Shown one piece after another: positions 1 to 14,009 of a stretch of DNA of 64,000 nt. Every line of letters begins with the position of its first letter. Position 1 is the stretch's first letter. The translations under genes were made by a program, and so were the position numbers. This DNA comes from Zeus faber (lineage: Eukaryota; Chordata; Actinopteri; Zeiformes; Zeidae): assembly GCA_960531495.1 (NCBI GenBank), contig OY482846.1:35749065-35813064 (forward strand), read 5' to 3'. The notes beneath the pieces are model-generated. The model was not told where the DNA came from. It saw only the letters and a list, made by a program, of their open reading frames with translations, and searched no databases.

Positions 1-122
1 CTGACGTATCTAGCATAGGAGCAGTTAGGGGGTTAAGTGTCTTGCTCAAGTGCACATCAGCACGCTACCGAGGAGGAGCCTGGGATCGAACCGGCAACCT
101 TCCACTTACTACACTACCGAGT
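1..122 (-). mobile_element. Truncated tRNA-derived SINE
   Basis: The segment runs from a body (gttaagtgtcttgctcaag) to a tRNA-like head containing the complement of a box B (gggatcgaaccggcaacc). It matches the copies at 47200-47402 and 27179-27354 in this window. The head lies to the right, so the element is on the minus strand; its 3' end is cut by the window edge. The family resembles the widespread fish HE1-type tRNA SINEs, but I do not assign a family name with certainty. Confidence 0.75.
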
Positions 123-145
123 CAAGCACAGACTGTTTTGTCGAC

Positions 146-304
<159 letters not shown>

Positions 305-1641
305 AAGTCTGAGTAGAGGTATATACAACTACATAAGTCACTACGTCTATGCAGATGTAGCAACAGATGTATTAGATGTGCTGTAGATAGTATAGTAGTG
401 CATTAGACGTCGGACACATTTCTGCCTCTGCGCCCCGTGTCGGATCTAACAGGGAATTACGCCACCCAACCAAAAACGCAGGTTCACGGCCGGGTCAGGT
501 CTGAAGTTCCCGTTGAGGAAAAGTGTCCCCGAAGCCGGCTCTTCCGTAAAGCTGACGGAATAAGTGGGCCACGTTAATGAGGCAAATTCGCTTACGACGA
601 CAACTTTGCCGCCCACCTCATTTATGACGGCGCAGAGCCGCAAGCCCAAAAATAGGCGAATTATATACAGCGCGCTCTCTGGAACCCATTTGTCATCGCA
701 GCCCGCGTTCGCGCAACGCTCGCGGGAGGAGAGATACTGCTGTTGTGTAAACCCGTGGGGATCCAACCGCCGGGGGACGATGACAGACGACGCGTCCGGG
801 GCACACAGAAAAGGGTTTTTACTCGAAACCTGTGATGGCAAAAGCCGTCGAGGGATGAGGCGCGAATCATCCCCCAAGACGAAAGCCGACCTTGCGTGAA
901 CCCCGATGCTGACGTACTTCAAACCGCGGCGAAGACCTGCGCGAGTCCCTGCCGTGTTTCTCGGGGGATTTGTTTGGATGTCACTAGAGGGATCCAAAAG
1001 AAATCGCCTCCCGCTCGTCCACTCCGAGCTGTCACCGCAGACCAAAGCCGGCGAGTACCAACTGCAAGATGAGACCCCAGGGACGGTCATCTTGCTCGGA
1101 ACCCGCTTAACATGAATACTGTATTCAAAGAACAACTTGTTTGAGGTTCAAGACCCAGCAGCCCTTCTAAAGAGCATGCTGACAGTTTTCGTGAGTAGAA
1201 ATGTTCGGATTTGCGTTAAACCGCCGCGTCCGCCAAAGACTGAAAAGCCCCTGTCACCGAATGGCTGTCGCTCCAGGACACGAGAGGGACAAGGGCAGCC
1301 TCTGGGTTTCACGGAGGAATACAGGATTTAAAGAAAGGGAGTACATTCGTTTTACCACGCTGCATTATACATTTCCACGGGGAGGGGAGAAGTTAAGGTT
1401 CAATCTGAATCCGTAAATGGGGAGAAATTTAAATAAGTCTAACACAAGTGAACAACAAGCTCAGCGCTTTGATTTCCCGCACAACACAACATGCGAGCGA
1501 AACCCAGGCTTGCAGTTCTTTCATTCTCATTTTTTTGGAATATTGTAGTATAATATCATTAAAAAAAAAGCCCAGAGATTTTTTTTTTCTTAACACACAT
1601 ATACAGTATATATTGTATGTATATATAGATATATATATATC

Positions 1642-1648
<7 letters not shown>
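305..1648. other. Non-coding stretch, CpG-rich 440-1340, no gene recognised
   Basis: A 229-codon minus-strand open frame (446-1135) is present, but it has overlapping open frames on the other strand, no domain I recognise and no splice-site or motif support. Open length of this size is expected in GC-rich DNA with few stop codons. I see no repeat structure in 440-1340. The part after 1430 becomes AT-rich and runs into the CA array. Confidence 0.5.

Positions 1649-1694
<46 letters not shown>
1649..1694. repeat. (CA)n microsatellite
   Basis: About 22 CA units, preceded by a short TATA/GATATA stretch (1600-1648). Confidence 0.95.
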
Positions 1695-1695
<1 letters not shown>

Positions 1696-2599
1696 CACTG
1701 AACACACCTGTACACCTACTTAATCATGCAATTATCTGCAATGCATTAAAATCATGCAGATAAAGGTCAGCAGCTTCAGGTAATCTTCACGTCAACCCTC
1801 AGAATGGGGAGAAATGGGATCTCAGTGTTTTCGACCGTGGGATTGTTGGTGCCAGACGGGCTGGTTTGAGCATTTCTGTAACTCCTCGTCTCCTGGGATT
1901 TTCACACACAACAGTCTCAGGGGTTTAATCCGAATCGAGCGATAAACGAAAAACCAGTCGGAGGCAGTTCTGCGGACGGAAACGCCTTGTTGATGAGAGA
2001 GGTCGACGGAGAATGGCCAGACCGGTCGGAGCTGACAGGAAGGCTACGGTCACTCGTAACCACTCTGTACAACTGCGCTGAGCGGAAAGAAAAAAATCTC
2101 GGAATGCACAACGCGTCGAACCTTGAGGCGGACGGGCTGCAACAGCTGAAGACCACGTCGGGTGTCACTTCTGTCGGCCAAGAACAGAAAGCTGAGGCGG
2201 CAGTGGGCTCAGGCTCACCAAAAGTGGACGGTTGAAGACCGGAAAGACGTAGCCTGAGCGGAAGGATCTCGATTTGATGCAGAGGCACACAGGTGGTTGG
2301 GTCAGAATTTAGCGCCACCAGCATGAATCCATGGACCCAACCTGCCTTGTGTCAACGGTCCAGGCTGGTGGTGTTAATGTAATGGTGTGGGGAATTTTCA
2401 CGCAGACCTCTATCGTATCATAAGATCTTGAGCACCGAGCCTACAGTATACACGTGGCCGCTAATTTCATGTACGCAATGAGCTTAGTCATCTGCTCCAT
2501 GACATCACATACTTGATGTCATTCATTCACAAAATAAATAACAAAACAATAAAAATACAAGCATATCGTTTATCGACTCATACCCCTATGTTACGTTTT
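1695..2599. other. Non-coding stretch, nothing recognised
   Basis: Mixed-composition DNA. Part of 1800-2400 (for example ctcgtctcctgggattttcacacacaacagtctc, seen near 1885-1918) has the flavour of an old interspersed repeat. I cannot name it and see no coding frame with motifs. Confidence 0.4.
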
Positions 2600-4322
2600 T
2601 AAATTAAGTTTAATTAAGGATTAATGGGCAATTTCATGTTCAAAGATGTGCAAAGTGTGCCTGCATGCAATTCTGGATGGCGGTCATCATCAACATGTGT
2701 ACTACTACTACTGCATAGCAAAACCCACACAGGAGAGTTAAGACAGCAAGTAAGTGAGAAACGATGGAGTACAAACACAGCAGCGGGGTCCAGAAGCGAA
2801 AAATTGAAAGAAGCAGCCGAGAAACAGAAAGAAAAGCTTCCAAAAATAGGCAGATTCTTTCGAAAGAAAGAAGAGATAGCTGAGCTAGAGCCAAATAAGA
2901 CGACTTCGCACAGCGAAAAGCCTGGAGAGTGCGCCTGTGATGTAAGTAGAACTTATTTATTTTTTATTACCCTAATAATTTGTGTTTATAAGACCTCTGC
3001 GCTGGGGCTGGGCGCTAAAACGATGTAGATCATCTTCATGATATCTTCCACAATAACGATGATATATTTATGCTTTATTTTGGATACGGTTTTTTGAGTC
3101 TGTGTTCCTCTACCTACCAAACACATGACACGCACAGCCAATCGTGCAGAGCAGAGAAACAACCATGTGACACGACCAGCCAATAGTACAGCAGAGTAAC
3201 AACCATGTTTAATTAGTTGAACTAAAGGACACTTCTCCAGGGGCTGAATCTGTTGAAGAGTCGTCGCGCCAATCGGTTATGCACATATTATATTACACAT
3301 GTTATTATCAAACGTGAAATTGAATAATAACCTGTGCATGCGGCTTTTAAATATAAATTTAACTGGCAAGCGATGCATGCATGAAGAGAGCCGCCTGTTA
3401 ATTACACCTGTGAAACTTATTAGGCCCTCGTATTATTTATGTACACATTTCAATTACATATTGGCATAATTTGCACTGAAATGTGGCATACAAAAGATTG
3501 TTTTCCCGGTGTCGGCGTCCACTCCTTAGTGACCCCTCGTTGGGTGCATTTCCCGGGGGCCGCAGACTCCAAGTTACACGCTGCGCCTTCCCCGTCCCCG
3601 TCCAGGGTCCCGGACGGCCGCCGGCTTTACAGCCGCACTCCGCCCTGACATCGCCGCTTCCCGGGGCCGCGGACTCGCTTACTCGCTGCGCCTTCCCCAT
3701 CCCAGGGCCGCCGGGGGCTCGGGCGCTTCACGGGCCTGCCTCTGCCCCAGCCATTTGAAATATGATTTGGGTATTAAACAATATGATTAACGGTTTCAAA
3801 TGGCTCTTATAAGATACACAATATTTACTGGGACTTTTAAACTAGTCACTGAGTCAAAGTTTAATCTTCCATTTAAACGACTGGAAAATTAGCCGTTAGG
3901 AACATCCCTATTCTGAATGTGTCGAATGAATGTGTGGACTGAACTTTTGTTAATTTATGAGTAACACCAACACAACAACTTGGAACCAGCCTTTAAAATA
4001 TGAATTTCATTCACAAGCCATGCGCGGCACGCGCGCATGAAAGCGAGCCGCCCGTTAATTAAGAGTAAAAGCTGCTCATCAAAAGCTGTAATTATTCATC
4101 TGAATATGTCAGAACAACCAGCAAGGAGACTGATTGATTTATTTTTTAATTTGTTTCAAATTAAAAGCCCTCTCGCGTTTCATACATGGGTCCAGCCATA
4201 AGGGTTTTAAGGTTCATTTTGGCCCAGCACCCGAATGGAGTTGTGGGACCAACCGACCAATGAAAAACTTGACTTGACTAAGACTCTTTTTGGTTGACTA
4301 TTTGGGGGCAGCCCTAACACTG
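2600..4322. mobile_element. Mosaic of degenerate DNA-transposon sequence, hAT-like
   Basis: The right edge ends in gggggcagccctaacactg, the form of terminal sequence typical of fish hAT elements. Inside lie two diverged copies of one motif (about 3328-3400 and 3985-4075, each with a GC-rich palindromic core and a gccgcc.gttaatta segment). An imperfect inverted repeat sits around 3752-3810 (ccatttgaaata / tttcaaatgg). The left part carries a transposase-like relic (2764-2945). The left terminus was not identified, so the boundaries are approximate. Confidence 0.45.
2764..2945 (+). pseudogene. Frameshifted hAT/ZMYM-type transposase N-terminus
   Basis: Starting at the ATG at 2764, one frame reads MEYKHSSGVQKRKIE. 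After a one-base shift the neighbouring frame continues as KEKLPKIGRFFRKKEE up to a possible donor (gatgtaagt, near 2938-2946). A lysine-rich 'K-SG-KRK...LPK...FF' leader is typical of the N-terminal region of hAT transposases and of host genes derived from them. No catalytic region follows. This is an inference from motif style rather than a clear homology. Confidence 0.4.
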
Positions 4323-4480
4323 TATGAACTGTTCAGTTCAGTTCAGTTCCTCCCGTTCCTTCTGGAACATTGGGCGACGAGGCCCCGCCATTTACCAGAA
4401 TGGCGTCTTCTCGTCGTTTCCGTAACATGCTTTTTTTAACGGGCTGAGGTTGTTAACCCCACGCCCAACCCCCGACCTGG

Positions 4481-4800
4481 AGGACCGGGTGCTGACTTAC
4501 CCGTGTCACAAAGGCATTCTTGGCCGTGCTGACTTACCCGTGACACAAAGATAAAAGATGAAAAAGCCTGCTCCAGAGCCCACCCCCTGGTAACTAAACT
4601 CAGCGAAATAGGCTTTGCCCCAGAAGTTGTAGCAGTGGAGGCGGGAAAGGGCATAGATGCTACTGATGCTTTTCATCATCCATCGGGTGCGGGGGGCACC
4701 GCGGGGGCGTTTCCAGCCGGCAGCTTTAGGTTGGAAGTGGAGGATAGCGTGAGTAGGGTGATCCAAGGGGAGCCTGGCCGAGGGGAGCCACACATATACA
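4481..4800 (-). mobile_element. Possible LINE 3'-coding fragment
   Basis: A minus-strand frame contains GWKRPRGAPRTRW, resembling the GRPRxRW motif found near the C-terminus of many non-LTR retrotransposon polymerases. The surrounding frame is short and broken. At its right-hand end, 4491-4514 and 4526-4550 are a short direct duplication (gctgacttacccgtg.cacaaag). Weak evidence only. Confidence 0.3.
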
Positions 4801-7800
4801 TATGTGTATATGTATAATATATACTGTTTATACAATCTACCAAAAAAGCTCATTGTATTGCTTTACCCACTTGCATGTTGGTGTCCTACGCCCAATCTAA
4901 GTAGAATTGAACGTTAAAATCAAAAAAGAAAAAATAATCCAAAATAATGTGATAATGTGCTGTAATCAGTGTTTTTTCATATGGTGACCGGTCCAATCTG
5001 TTTCCTTCTGTGTCTTACAATGCACGTCATATCTCACTATAAAGCCCCACAGCCCAAGGTCTCTAATCCACACCGCACACACGCATACCATGCACTTATA
5101 CAATCAATAAACGCTTTGCATTTTGTCTCACATATTCCACTAGCATAGGTTTTCTTCCGCCACTAAAACAAATAGAATCGACAGTCATATTGTCAGAATT
5201 ATGCACTGAGTGAATTGCAAAAATGCTTGTCTTTGAACAAGAATAAGGACAAAATAGGGTTAATGGAATCGATCACATCCAAAGCACAAAAGCCACTGGA
5301 ACCTGAAGCTTTAACCCTGTTATCTACAGTATAAGTGGCGACGCAAGATGCTAAAAGTACCACCCTCGCCCTGCATTCCTCCCTGTAGCCTTTCCCATAG
5401 CACAACGCTCATTATAAATCATCGAAAGTTTCCCAGAAAGAGCTGCGAATCGAACGTTCTCGGCCCACAGTCACGCACGGCAGCTCGGAAAAAAAAGGCC
5501 TCCACGACCCGGCCTCTGCGACGAGAAATACCACAATACCGTATCTAGCCATGTGCCGGTTTGAAGGTCCAGCTGCAGAGACACGGAGGGGGAAAAAAAA
5601 AAAAAGGCTGCAACAGCGCTTTTACACAATGGCCGCATCGCCCCCCGTTATCTGTTAATATATGATCCGGCCCCGGCGCAGAGAGCAGGCTAGTGGCCGG
5701 AATCCAACGTGATGTTCTGCGAGCGGGGGTGGTTTGGGGTGGTTGAAGGGGGTTGGGGGCGAGCCGGGGGGGCAAAGAGGCTCGATACGCATTATACATT
5801 CTCCATCGGTCGTGCACCAAAACCCACCTTACTTTGGGGCTGGGAGCCAACGCGCCGGCAAGGCGACGGGGCAGTGGCCAGCCTTGCCCACAGAACGGCA
5901 ATCTCTCCGCCGTCCCTCCTCGATGGATATGAAGTCATCACGCGATCCGTCGTCACGGGTTTTTACTGTATCCGTTGTGGGCTACGGGGGCAAAAAGGTT
6001 GGACGGTCGCCATTGACAACCAGGAGGAATCCGCTCGTCTCCATATCTCGCTGTCGAAACCGCCTAGATATCCGGATATCCGACAGCATTAATGGAGTTC
6101 AAAACAAACGTCCATGAGGCCGCTATGAGACCTGGTCGGCTCATGGCCGCGCTGAACTCCAACTGCGCTTGGGAGACTGAATAAATAAATAAAGTCAGCT
6201 CCTTCAAGCCATCTCCTAAAAAAAAAAGGGGGGGGGGTGGGTTTTCGGTTGTATAAGGCTGTGATATGTTGGGATGTCAAAATCACTTGAAAGTTCTACA
6301 AGCATGGTGGTGCATCATGGTTCTACACCCAGTGGTACAGTATAATAAGATAATAAGTGTAATAAGAGGGATTTTTTTTTTTTTTTGCAAGAAATATTTA
6401 CGCTTCTGCGCTTGAAACAACCGTTTTTTTCAAACCCTTTGTCGTAGCAGAGTTCAGGAGCTTTGGCTGGATTGGCTCTTTTCAAAACCGATTCCTCTTT
6501 TCTCTCGCTTCATGCCTGACCCACGCCACAAGATTCCTCAGATCTTAAGAGACGTTGAAAACATCGACATAATCATGAGGACTTGAACAGTTTTGTTCCT
6601 CCAGCGTGTGGAGGAACAAACAGACTCCATTGGCCAACAACCGGAGTCCTGATCTCACCAAGCCACACCTGATGTGGAGGTGCAGCTACGTCAGGTGACC
6701 AGGGTCCCGGCTCTCCAAGCGGGAAAATCTCGCCGCAGAGCTCGCGTGATCGAACGTGACTTCAGAGGGAACAAACATGGCGGGCGACGGGCTAGAACTA
6801 GCGACGCCATTTTTCTTTGCGCGTTATTTTAGAGGGAACCCAAAAGGGAAAAGAAAAAAATCGAAAAAACCACGGATGAAGCGATGGCGACGGCGCGAAC
6901 GCGGACTACACGTGGTGCGGCGTTGGCATTTGCCGCCATGGCTGCTGTTTCCAACCGTTCGGCAACGCAGAACGTGGGGGGGTGTTGCGCGCTCGCTTTC
7001 GATATTTCAAACGCGACGCCGGAGCAAACGGGGCTGGGGGTACCAGCCGGACCTCGATGCCTCTCGCAGCTGTTTGCGGCCACCGCGGTCTCGTGGTGAG
7101 CCGCTCGTGTTCACACACACACACACTCGGACATGGACACACACGGTTCCCCCCAATGACCAGCGTCCAGGTATCCACTCCAACATGTGAAGGGCAAAGT
7201 GGTGTGTACTTCACTGACAGACGCCAGTGGGTAAGTAACCATAGCGCACTCAACAGCCAATAAGGCTGGATGCCAAATTATGTTTCGGGTACCTGTACAC
7301 ATATATATGTGTGTGTATGTGTGTGTGTTTATCTGCTTTTTTGTGAAGGCGGATGAGATGAAGTCCCAGCGAATCCCAGCACGGGGCCATGGGGGGGTCT
7401 GCACAGTGTGATAAATGATTCAGCGGAGATGTAAGCGCCGATAGCCAAAGCCCCCGGTTAATGAGCAACGTTAATGCATCTGCCTCCATCAAAGCGAGGA
7501 GTTGTGAAATATTAAAACGCTGGATTGTGGGGCATGAGACAGGACCTCCAACATTGTCAACAGGGTGGGGGGGGAAAGGAAGTTGAGGGGAAACGGCTGA
7601 GGGAAGGTTGCGTCCTAAAGTGGTTATTGGGGATATTTGAAACGATTCAGGCGCCTCAGCCCGCTACCGTTTAAACCCTTTCCATTGCTGCCGCCCCCCA
7701 CGGAAGGGCGCCGCAGGTCAGCACAGGAGGAACAAAGCTATCTCGTCGCCCCTAAAGGGAATAATCCTCCGGGTAAAAAAGGTCGAGCGCGACAGAGGGC

Positions 7801-8436
7801 GCCGAGCGGCGGTGCCGACGTCACGACGGTTGTGAAAAAAATGAAAAAGTGCAAACAGGCATCAACATTTTGGGGCTTCTCATCGGCCCGTCACAGGCAA
7901 ACTGATCCTTCACCTTCGGTTCTCAAGGGTTGTGACTGAATGAATGAATGACAGACGACTTCCCAGTACATCATGGTGGAGTCTTACCGCCCGAGTCAAC
8001 CGACTTGCCACCGGCACTCCAGACGGCTTTCAAAGTCGTCAGATCGCCATCACTGCACAACCTTGTGTCTCGCGATCGGTAGTCTTGCAGTCTTGCGGTT
8101 TGCCCCCCACATGACTGACCGGTGACAGGGGGCCACACGCTACTAGATTTTCCCCCAAAGGGAATCCCCCATGAGTCTGTCGGGTCTACCCAACGATGTT
8201 TTGTCACGAAAACCGACGCGAGAAGTGACACCGGAAATGACGGGGATACCATGCGCGGGGCGGGATTATTTATTTTTTATTATATTCATGAAAACTGGAA
8301 AGAAAAAAAAAGAAAAAGAATGAAGGCAGAATTAAAAAAAAGAAATATATTATAAACCAAGAGAAGAAAAGTGACTCTGACCCCTCTTCATCTCCTTGGC
8401 ACTTCCCATTTATTGATCTTGTTTGCTTTCTCCATT
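4801..8436. other. Intergenic DNA without recognisable genes
   Basis: Contains short palindromic TATA stretches (4793-4830), homopolymer runs (A13 near 5590, a G run near 6230, T14 near 6372), CpG-rich segments (5440-6110, 6720-7110, 7640-7830) and a short CA tract (7110-7145). Open frames in the GC-rich parts overlap on both strands and show no known motif. The interval 7395-7560 looks unlike its surroundings and is listed as a possible regulatory element. Confidence 0.5.
7395..7560. promoter_or_regulatory. Candidate conserved non-coding element
   Basis: A non-repetitive, low-CpG block contains several homeodomain-like cores (gttaatgag, gttaatgcat) and a TCF/LEF-like catcaaag within about 60 bases. 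It has no reading frame of note. This is inference from texture only; it needs a cross-species alignment. Confidence 0.2.
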
Positions 8437-8437
8437 T

Positions 8438-8494
8438 AACACACACATACACACACACACACGCACACACACACACGCAACACCTGCACACACA

Positions 8495-8542
<48 letters not shown>
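8438..8542. repeat. Interrupted (CA)n microsatellite
   Basis: CA units with ACGC, ATAC and CAACACCTG interruptions, the longest pure run being at 8503-8542. The cysteine/valine open frames on the minus strand are artefacts. Confidence 0.95.
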
Positions 8543-8546
<4 letters not shown>

Positions 8547-11321
8547 ACGCAATACCAAGGTCTTGAACACTCTTCGAGTACCGGTGGCAGCGCGACGGCT
8601 AGCTGTAGAGGACAAAAGTGTTGCGGCGCTTGGCCGCAACCCTTCGAGGGGCACGGCAGGCAGACAGGCAGGTGGAGTTCCGACTCCGACTCAAATTTGA
8701 ACCCTTTGACGTCAACCTTTTAGCCACCGAGGACGTTTACAACCAGACCTGAGGACAAACGCATCAAAACATGCTCTGTTTGGCTGGTGCACTCGGGTCT
8801 GGTGGCTGGACAGGGGCGGCGGTGGCCCTCAAGAGCCACTGTGTGGACAAAGGCCGGGCGAGAGACGCTCCTCCTCCCCTTCGGCCGTCTCATTGGTAAC
8901 ACATCAGATCTGAGCGCCGGAAGGGAGAGCCGCGGCCAAAGGACTCAAGATAAAAATGGAAGAAAAACATAGAAACACATTCTCCGACTGTCTCCCGGGT
9001 TCGACGAAACTTATTTCAGGTGAGGACACGCCTCGATGGAAGTCCGTGAATCGTCCGAGGGGGTTTCGGTTCCTTCGGCCGGCACAAACCACCGCTCATT
9101 TGTTCCCCGAATCTACTCCCCGAATGGAGAGCTTCTGCCTTTGAACTTTGCAAATTGCGCATAGGGTTAGACCAGCGGTTCCCAAGAGATGGCAGGGCGG
9201 ATTCAAATTCATGACTACATTCGATCATTTTATGCTTTAAAACGCCTCGCTCCCTCTACCATGAATATAGAACCAAAATGGTCAAACACAGGGGGAAAAA
9301 AAGCAAAAAGCAAAAAAAAGGGAAGATAGAGTTGGAATGGACTCGGAATAGAGTCCGGAACAAAATATCGGACCATCAATCTGAGCCATAAGGGCCCTGT
9401 CTCAGTGTAAGCCCATGCAGTTGCCCTCTGTCACCCTTCAGTTGCCCTTGCATGCCGACCCGCATCCCGCAGTGGCGCCTGCGAAGTCTTCGACAACAAC
9501 AGCGGGAGCCGCTTCACGCACCTAACCTCGCTAGTGGACACGTGTTTTGTATATATGTTTTTTTGCTCTTACCGAGAGGGGAGGCATGCCGGGTAAACCC
9601 AACGCAGGGGAATATGCGCTTCCTCCTGTCCCGGTTTAGCCGGGTTTGCGTGCGCGCAGGCCTGCGCTAAGTGGGGGGACGGGAGCGAGAGCCCGCGGCA
9701 TCCTGAGCCAAGCCGTGCGGAGGACGAACCTAACTGCGGGACAAATGAATCTGCCAAACCCGCATTCCCGCCTTGGCCCGCGGCGGTTTCCGCTTTATGG
9801 GAATAGAATAGACTACAGGGATGATGAATCACCCGCCGCCCCCTCCCCCCCAAAAAAAGAAGAAATCAACATAATGATCAAAATAAAGTTCAGTCACAAC
9901 CTCTCAAGGCAGAGACCCCTCGGCCTGCAATGGAATAAAGCTCAAATAAAAACTAAGATTTTATATATATATATAAAATATATATATTTTGTATGTTTTC
10001 AGACCACTTAAAATGGCTTTATCATGGCTTATTATTATAATGTAATTACATCAACGATGTCACACATATCAAGAGACACATTAGTACGGTTGACTGTTTA
10101 TATCTGCGGCATTTTAATAACCTTAATATCGTAAAGTGGAGAAAGAGGGGGGGGGGGAACCTCCACCCCAAAACACACATTTGAGGGGCGGTTAAATGAA
10201 ATGCGCAATATGGAAACAGAAATGGAAAATGAGGTTGAGAAACATCTAAAATATCGTCGGAGCGCAGTTGTGAAAATCTTCATTGTCTACTCCGCAATGA
10301 AGTTTTTCTTTGAGACACTTGCTTCACTAAGCTGGCTGAATGGACGTGTGGCTCGATGGATGAAGAGTTTCATGTCATACTTTTTTCCCCCAGAAATTTT
10401 AGAACAATCTTTGGACAGTTCATCTCACTGTTATCTATTAAAGTATTCCAGGTATGTATTAGACACAGAATATATTTTGTTGAGGGAAGAGGTATGCTTT
10501 AGGTAGGAGTAAAGCAGGTTATTAACTAGAATAATTCTATGAACTGTTATTATATATTATACCTAATGAAAAATAAGTGAATAGCTACTAATTTAGACAA
10601 AACAGATCAATTTGAGAGATAAAATGGTGAAGGTTGACCATTTAGACCTCACAAATTGAGATTTAAGACTGTTTAACGATGCCTAATATTTAGTAATAAC
10701 GACAAATATTAGTAAAGGCACATTAAGGACCTTTTAAGGGGCTGCAGACCTCAAAAGAACCCACGTTAAACGTTAACGTCAACAAATGTTAATTATGGGC
10801 CAGAGCTGTAGCCGTTCAAAAACGAGGAATGCGGGTTTTAGGAATTCTCACAAATATCCACCAAAATGCCAAGACGAGTGTTTGACTTTGACACACTTTG
10901 ATTTTGGTTGAGTTACACCCAGATCAGCTGAGATTTCCCACGCACAGTCGATTGAACCCCCCCCCCCCCCAAAAAAAACCACCTACTCTCTTATCCCTTC
11001 AATGTATAGATACGAGGTGTAAGAACTAAGCACTGAAACAATCTTTGTACTGGAGTCATTGGACCAACTTTTGAAAACTGTTCTCCGATTTGGTCAACTT
11101 CCCCCCCCCCCCCTTCTATTTGAAACATGCGTCTTCAACGTATCAATTCCCAAGTCGAGACCACCTATAAGGAATAAAGATTCCACCAATGTGAGCGTTC
11201 AAAAAAAAAAAAAAATTAAAGGATATTCAATGGCAAGAAGTCACATAATGGTTATAGGGGCGGATTAATAGAGATAATGTCAAACAGATGACATTATGAA
11301 GGAGAGAAAGAGGATTTCTTA

Positions 11322-11353
<32 letters not shown>

Positions 11354-14009
11354 CGTGGGTGAATTCAGCTTCATCCATTGAACAGCTGCGTGTGAATCTA
11401 AGAAAGAAAAAAAAAAATAAAGAGAATAAAAAAAAAACCTTGTGGTTTTACTCACGTTCCTGTCCCGCTGGAAGGTGTTTGTTTGTTTTTTTGGTTTCTT
11501 TCTTTCTTTTTTTTGTTTCAGGGAAATCTGGTTTGAAGTGTCTCCCGGAGCGCCGTGCGGGCGCCGCCGCTGCTGCTGCTGCTTGCGGGTGAGGATGCGG
11601 CAGAGAAGACGCGCAGGAGAGAGACGCTGCGGCGGAGACCGGAGCCCAGCCGCTGCCGGCGGCGAGAGACGCGAGGGCGACTCGTCCGTAGCGAACGACT
11701 CTTCGAAACGACCCGGGCGTCGGGAGTCACCCCGGCAGCGGGGGAACGAGAGGCAAAAAGTAACAATGAAATTAAAAAAAACAAAGAGTCAAAGGCATTT
11801 GGTATAATACACAATGAATGTATAATAAATAATGTAATGTATATTAAAAGTAAATATTACCTAATTAGTATTATTAGTTGGAATAAATATTTTAAACATT
11901 ATAATGTATAAATAATTTCTAGAGAATTTGGCAAGATGACCCAGTTTGTATTATTCTGCCCAAATAAATCATTTGGGCGTGGAAACCAAAAATAAGACTA
12001 TTTGATTTTTTTATTTATATATATATATATGTATTTTTGGCCAAATACTGGGAGAACTGGTTTTAAGACACGTTTAAGGACCAAAATGCCCACGAGAAAA
12101 CAACAACAAAAACGTGTCTGTTCTGTGTAAAGCTGTAGCCCTTCAAAAATGACGAACGTGTACGATGCCCGATGCCCAGAAAAGGTTTTTTTTGTGTTGT
12201 TTTTTTCAATATAATTTATCTTGGGAGAATTTCGCGAAGTGCGATCTTCCACCACCCACGTGTGGCGTTCTTCTGCGTCCTTGTCCGTCTCCCACGGGGC
12301 TAAGCCGCCTCCCCCGTCCACCGCTCACCGCTCACCACGCCTCCAAGGCGCCCCGCCGCCGCCCGGGCGGAGACGAGCGGCGGGAACGATCCGTCGCACG
12401 ACTCGTCGGGAACCGATTCTCGAAGGAGAAGAAGAAGAAGAAGGAAAAGAAAAATGAGTCGAATCTTTCACCACGAACGCTCCGCGCTCAAGGGGCAGGA
12501 GAAAGGGGGGAGGCGGGCTGCAATGGCCGAGCCCCGTTCGGCCGCTTGGACGCGGGCGCCTTCGTTCGGTTAAAACACTGTTTTTCGTAGCCTTGTGTGA
12601 GTAAATAGAAAGAAAACACCCACTCCCAGAGTCCTCCAATCCGTGAGGCGTTTAAAAAAAAAATATCTCTTATGTCTTAAACATTTTTCATATTATTATT
12701 CGGGGTCCATAAATAATCACAACGTAATAATATGTTAGTATTATCAATAATGATAAAAAGTAAACCCCGTCTTGTTATTGTAAGGATTATTATTGTCGTT
12801 GCCCTCTGACCAATTGGCATAGAAGTGTACAGGACTCATCGCTAAAGGTCACGGACACGTTTGAGGTCTCCTCAGAAGCAGGACGTCGCAGACATGTCGC
12901 GGTTCCAGTTTTGTCCAAATCGAACGACGTACGGAGCAGAAGTTGGGCGGGGAAACCGTTCATTTGTGATGTCACATTGAGGGGATTTCCATGACGTCAT
13001 ATTTCGGGGAGCATTTCTTCCAACAACTGCGTCCGGGGGGGACGTCGTCTGATGAATTTCGCAATGGCTTGGTTTTCTCTCCAGAGAGCCGTTACAGATT
13101 CACCAAAGTTATTAAAGGCAAAGCACCAGTACAATTGAAAAAAGAGCTCACGGTACATAAGTCTGTATATACAGTATATATAGTGTGAATTCTGTTGTAA
13201 ATACTGTTTATGTTGTATATTGCAATTAATGTGTACTTTCAGTATAACAATACAATGACTAAAAAGCACAGAAACAACTTGATGAGTTGTTGAATGAATG
13301 TCATTTAAGTGAATAATTCTAAAATACCAAAAACGATCATCACTTTCACTGTTCTTATGGTCTGTAGGTTACAATCCAGACCATGACGAGGTGGCGCTAA
13401 CAGGAAGCTCTCGGACCACAAAGACGTGGAAGGAATCTCGAGATGAACTGTAGTTAAACCAGGCTTTCAGTGATGTGATTGACCTAAAGCACAGTCACAT
13501 GACTCCCGAAACAAATATTATTTGTTTTGAACACTATTAGAACTCAGCCTTTGGGAAGCCCAAATTGACTGAAAGTGACCAAAAGGACGGTCGCACACGA
13601 TGACGATGCCGACCGCCCGCCACCCGGACGACATGTGTGCGCGTCTCACGAGTACGAAAAAAAACACGATCACTGGACCGACATCGGGCGTAGACGTCGC
13701 AAAATAATGAAACTGATTTGAAACTCCAAGAGGAGGAACTGTTTGATATGGCGGGCATGATTACATCCATTAGTTTGACAAACAAACATGCACGCGTCGA
13801 ATATGGGGGAAGTCGGGAAACTTATAACGTTGACGCCGAAGACCACAATTGCTAAAGTTGTAATAGATTCCGACTCAAGGATAATTAAGCCAAATTTGGA
13901 TGATGATTCAGGCTGAGAATAGTTTTATGTATCACTACAGAAAATCTTCAAAATGTAATTTGTCACTTACACGACTAAAATGGACACCGTGTATTGCTGC
14001 CTGCAGCTA

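Noticed and set aside
11555-11911. Open frame with a signal-peptide-like start (leucine run) in a CpG-rich block
   Set aside because: The leucines come from a CTG5 repeat, no standard ATG starts the frame at that point, and the sequence downstream is low-complexity arginine-rich.
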